Shown one piece after another: positions 6,861 to 8,153 of a stretch of 8,153 bases of DNA. The notes below the pieces were generated by a model. That model worked only from the letters and a program-made list of their open reading frames with translations. It did no database searches and was not told the origin of the DNA. The DNA is from Nitrospina sp. GTDB taxonomy: Bacteria; Nitrospinota; Nitrospinia; Nitrospinales; Nitrospinaceae. A program made the translations under genes and the position numbers. Position 1 is the stretch's first letter; the number at the start of each line of letters is the position of its first letter. The DNA lies in the NCBI GenBank assembly GCA_004357365.1, contig SMVT01000102.1, forward strand, positions 1-8,153, given 5' to 3'.

Positions 6861-6869
6861 AAAACCTTA

Positions 6870-7229
6870 ATGAAAAAGTTAATGCTGGTTTTGGTGGTTT
6901 TTGGTTTGCTCGGGCTGCCGGTTTCGTCCTTCGCGGGGGAAGGCCCCATGTCGTTACCCGGGGATTCCAACGCTGGGGCGGTGAAACACAATAAAGAAGG
7001 GATCGATCACTGGGGCCAGGGACATTACGATGTCGCGTTGAAACATTTCCAGGCGGCGTCCAAGGCGGATTCATCCATCGCTCAAACCCATTTCAATGAA
7101 GCGATTTGCCTGGACAAACTGGGACGGCACGGCGAGGCCACCATGCATTTCAAAGCGGCCAAAAAACACGCCGGCGGCAACAAGGCGATCCTCAATTCGC
7201 CGATTTTGAACGGCCATCTCGGAACTTAA
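6870..7229 (+). CDS. Small exported TPR protein
   Basis: This 119-residue protein has a classical signal peptide: MKK, a hydrophobic core (4-16), and a likely signal peptidase I cut after SSFA at residue 22. The mature part of about 97 residues holds two TPR units at about 36-69 and 70-103, with the expected small and aromatic residues (GIDHWGQGHYDVALKHFQAA; then NEAICLDKLGRHGEATMHFK). One Cys (80) is present, so no internal disulfide is expected. It is probably a periplasmic protein-interaction module; its partner is unknown. The gene appears to stand alone: it has a strong ribosome site, a long possible leader, and an intrinsic terminator 26 bases after the stop. The TPR call is confident, the biological role is not assignable. 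Confidence 0.85.
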   Translation: MKKLMLVLVVFGLLGLPVSSFAGEGPMSLPGDSNAGAVKHNKEGIDHWGQGHYDVALKHFQAASKADSSIAQTHFNEAICLDKLGRHGEATMHFKAAKKHAGGNKAILNSPILNGHLGT

Positions 7230-7254
7230 CGGACTACTCGGTACAGTCAGCGAT

Positions 7255-7289
7255 GGGAAGCCGGGGGGAGCCGGCTTCCCGTTTTTTTT
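7255..7289 (+). terminator. Strong intrinsic terminator after the TPR gene
   Basis: A perfect 10-base-pair stem, GGGAAGCCGG (7255-7264) with CCGGCTTCCC (7271-7280), closes a 6-base loop. It is followed by G and then eight T (7282-7289). This is a textbook Rho-independent terminator and isolates the TPR transcript from the tat gene. Confidence 0.95.
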
Positions 7290-7296
7290 ATTATTG

Positions 7297-7331
7297 AGTT
7301 CACTCAAAACCGTAGGGTTTTGATTGTAACT
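7297..7331. repeat. Inverted repeat / hairpin of unknown role
   Basis: TCAAAACC (7304-7311) and GGTTTTGA (7316-7323) form a perfect 8-base-pair stem with a GTAG loop. Pairing can extend outward with one mismatch and one bulge to AGTT (7297-7300) and AACT (7328-7331). No T run follows on either strand, so it is not a standard terminator. It sits 8 bases after the terminator's T tract and about 75 bases before the tat promoter. Confidence 0.55.
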
Positions 7332-7402
7332 AAATGTAAATAAACATAATATTTGAATCGCCTTAGGTCCGGCCGGGTTTTCCCGGTGGGACGGTACGGT
7401 TG

Positions 7403-7411
7403 TGCTATAAT
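7403..7411 (+). promoter_or_regulatory. Extended -10 promoter of the tatA-like gene
   Basis: TGC-TATAAT is a consensus -10 hexamer (7406-7411) with the TGn extension. No good -35 box exists at 16-18 bases upstream, as is usual for extended -10 promoters. The predicted start is near 7418, leaving a leader of about 45 bases. GGAG (7450-7453) is the ribosome site, 9 bases before the ATG at 7463. Confidence 0.75.
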
Positions 7412-7462
7412 AATTCGCATTCCTGAAGGGCAGGGTTTTAACACCAAACGGAGACAGACGTT

Positions 7463-8032
7463 ATGATGGGCATCGGCTTTCCAGAATTGATGGTCATATT
7501 GGTCATTATCATGATCATCTTCGGCGCGGGCAAACTTCCGGAAATCGGGAGCGCCTTCGGCCGCAGTATCAAAAATTTCAAAACGTCCATGAAAGAAGCC
7601 GAAGAGGCGTCGGGAGACCAGACAGCCCAGGTGGAAGGCGGAGACGCCGCACCTGATGCCGATCTCAATGCGGAAGACGCCCCGGCCTCGACCGAAGAGG
7701 AAGTCACCGCCCAGTTGGCAGGGTCCCATCCGTCCACCGCACCTCCGAGTGAGTCAACCGCCACCCCGGCTTCCGGCTCTTCGAAACCCGCGGCGCCAAC
7801 CCAGACCGCTCAAGCCCAGGCCCCTCAGGGCAAGCCCAAGCCCAAGGAAACTCCCAAGAGCGAGGAAGAAAAGATGATCGAAGACGCTATCAACGAGTTA
7901 AAGGAAAAGCGTATTGGAACCATTCGCACTCCGCACGACGGCCTGGTTCAGCAGAACGACGTGTTCACCGATTCCTTGAAGCGCAACCCGTGGGGACGGG
8001 GGGACCGCGGCGTGCGCCGTGATGTCCTGTAA
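7463..8032 (+). CDS. tatA: TatA/TatE-type twin-arginine translocase subunit with long C-terminal tail
   Basis: TatA oligomers form the membrane-permeable part of the Tat system, which exports folded proteins after TatBC recognition. Residues 3-48 are the whole TatA core: a short N-terminal stretch with FPEL, one membrane helix (about 8-20), the FGAGKLPEIG hinge (20-29), and an amphipathic helix (about 30-48, SAFGRSIKNFKTSMKEAEE). The core stands alone; residues 50-132 are low-complexity Ala/Pro/Thr/Ser/Glu, and 133-189 turn into a charged helix (SEEEKMIEDAINELKEKR) and a basic end (NPWGRGDRGVRRDVL). Typical TatA proteins are about 60-90 residues, so 189 is long. KLPEIG and a short loop favour TatA over TatB, though length alone resembles TatB. 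No tatC lies in the window. Two ATG codons are adjacent (7463 and 7466); spacing from the GGAG site suits either. Confidence 0.85.
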   Translation: MMGIGFPELMVILVIIMIIFGAGKLPEIGSAFGRSIKNFKTSMKEAEEASGDQTAQVEGGDAAPDADLNAEDAPASTEEEVTAQLAGSHPSTAPPSESTATPASGSSKPAAPTQTAQAQAPQGKPKPKETPKSEEEKMIEDAINELKEKRIGTIRTPHDGLVQQNDVFTDSLKRNPWGRGDRGVRRDVL

Positions 8033-8053
8033 CTGAAGGTTCTCATTTCCCAG

Positions 8054-8092
8054 AAAAAATTTTCAGGGGTTCCCGGTTTCCTTTTGAACCCC
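8054..8092 (-). terminator. Weak candidate terminator for the minus-strand gene at the right edge
   Basis: On the minus strand GGGGTTC (8092-8086) pairs with GAACCCC (8072-8066) across a 13-base loop, and six T (8059-8054) follow after 6 bases. The 7-base-pair stem overlaps the end of the predicted coding frame. The gap before the T run makes it a weak call. Confidence 0.25.
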
Positions 8093-8153
8093 GAAAGCTT
8101 TGCCCCACCAAAGCAGTAATCCCAAACCAATCCAGATCAACTCACGGACGCGC
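8063..8153 (-). CDS. C-terminal end of a possible membrane protein (5' partial)
   Basis: Only one minus-strand frame stays open from the right edge, ending at a TGA (8065-8063). Its 29 residues read as a basic lead-in, a hydrophobic helix LIWIGLGLLLWWGKAFG and a short polar tail, which is how many inner-membrane proteins end. The gene would converge on tatA with about 30 bases between stops. The family cannot be identified from so short a piece, and a chance frame is possible. Confidence 0.4.
   Translation of the reverse strand, partial: RVRELIWIGLGLLLWWGKAFGVQKETGNP

Larger units (their letters stand above)
6560..6869. other. Divergent intergenic regulatory region
   Basis: These 310 bases separate the minus-strand LRR/DUF5069/PBP1A group from the plus-strand TPR gene. 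Within them I see back-to-back candidate promoters, an imperfect inverted repeat over both -35 boxes, one possible small ORF (6674-6817), a run of eight T (6795-6802) without a clear preceding hairpin, and the ribosome-binding site of the TPR gene. The rest of the stretch shows no RNA gene or riboswitch that I can recognise. Confidence 0.6.

Noticed and set aside
6792..6869. N-terminal extension of the TPR protein from a TTG at 6792
   Set aside because: A clear GGGAGG site and a standard signal peptide begin at the ATG at 6870; the extension has no ribosome site and would bury the signal peptide.
7463..8032. TatB instead of TatA
   Set aside because: Length resembles TatB, but the FGAGKLPEIG hinge and helix sequence are TatA-like. 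The call is left as TatA/TatE-type because no tatC or second tat gene is visible for comparison.

Overview
The window looks like chromosomal core-type DNA from a diderm (Gram-negative) bacterium, moderately GC-rich by eye. Four things suggest this: a PilR/NtrC-type sigma-54 activator, an LpoA-like TPR plus periplasmic-binding-fold protein, a class A penicillin-binding protein of the PBP1A type, and a TatA-type translocase subunit. The mix of families (DUF5069, a ribonuclease-inhibitor-like LRR protein, small secreted TPR protein, deltaproteobacterial-style activator) would fit Nitrospinota or a deltaproteobacterial lineage. That placement is inference from family resemblance, not a search result.

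Layout. Plus strand, 1-3065: the 3' part of a sigma-54-dependent regulator, then, with a 4-base ATGA overlap, a 684-residue membrane-anchored or secreted protein with N-terminal TPR-like helices and a C-terminal type I periplasmic-binding fold, the architecture of penicillin-binding protein activators. Minus strand, 6559-3072: an apparent operon of an LRR protein, a DUF5069 protein (stop and start directly abutting) and PBP1A (44 bases further on). The PBP1A and activator-like genes converge with only 6 bases between their stops. Region 6560-6869: a divergent regulatory region with back-to-back candidate promoters sharing an imperfect inverted repeat, and a possible 47-codon small ORF. Plus strand, 6870-7289: a small exported TPR protein ending in a strong intrinsic terminator. 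Plus strand, 7403-8032: an extended -10 promoter and a TatA-like protein with an unusually long C-terminal tail. At the right edge a reading frame that looks like the C-terminal end of a membrane protein enters on the minus strand.

How the genes fit together. The strongest functional theme is peptidoglycan synthesis: a bifunctional glycosyltransferase/transpeptidase sits tail to tail with a protein built like its known activator LpoA, and that protein is translationally coupled to a sigma-54 activator. The LRR and DUF5069 genes ride in the PBP1A operon with no assigned role. I found no CRISPR array, tRNA, rRNA, insertion sequence or phage gene. I see no clear novel defence or mobile system. 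The points most worth following are the regulator/activator/PBP1A arrangement, the shared-operator divergent promoter and the tailed TatA.
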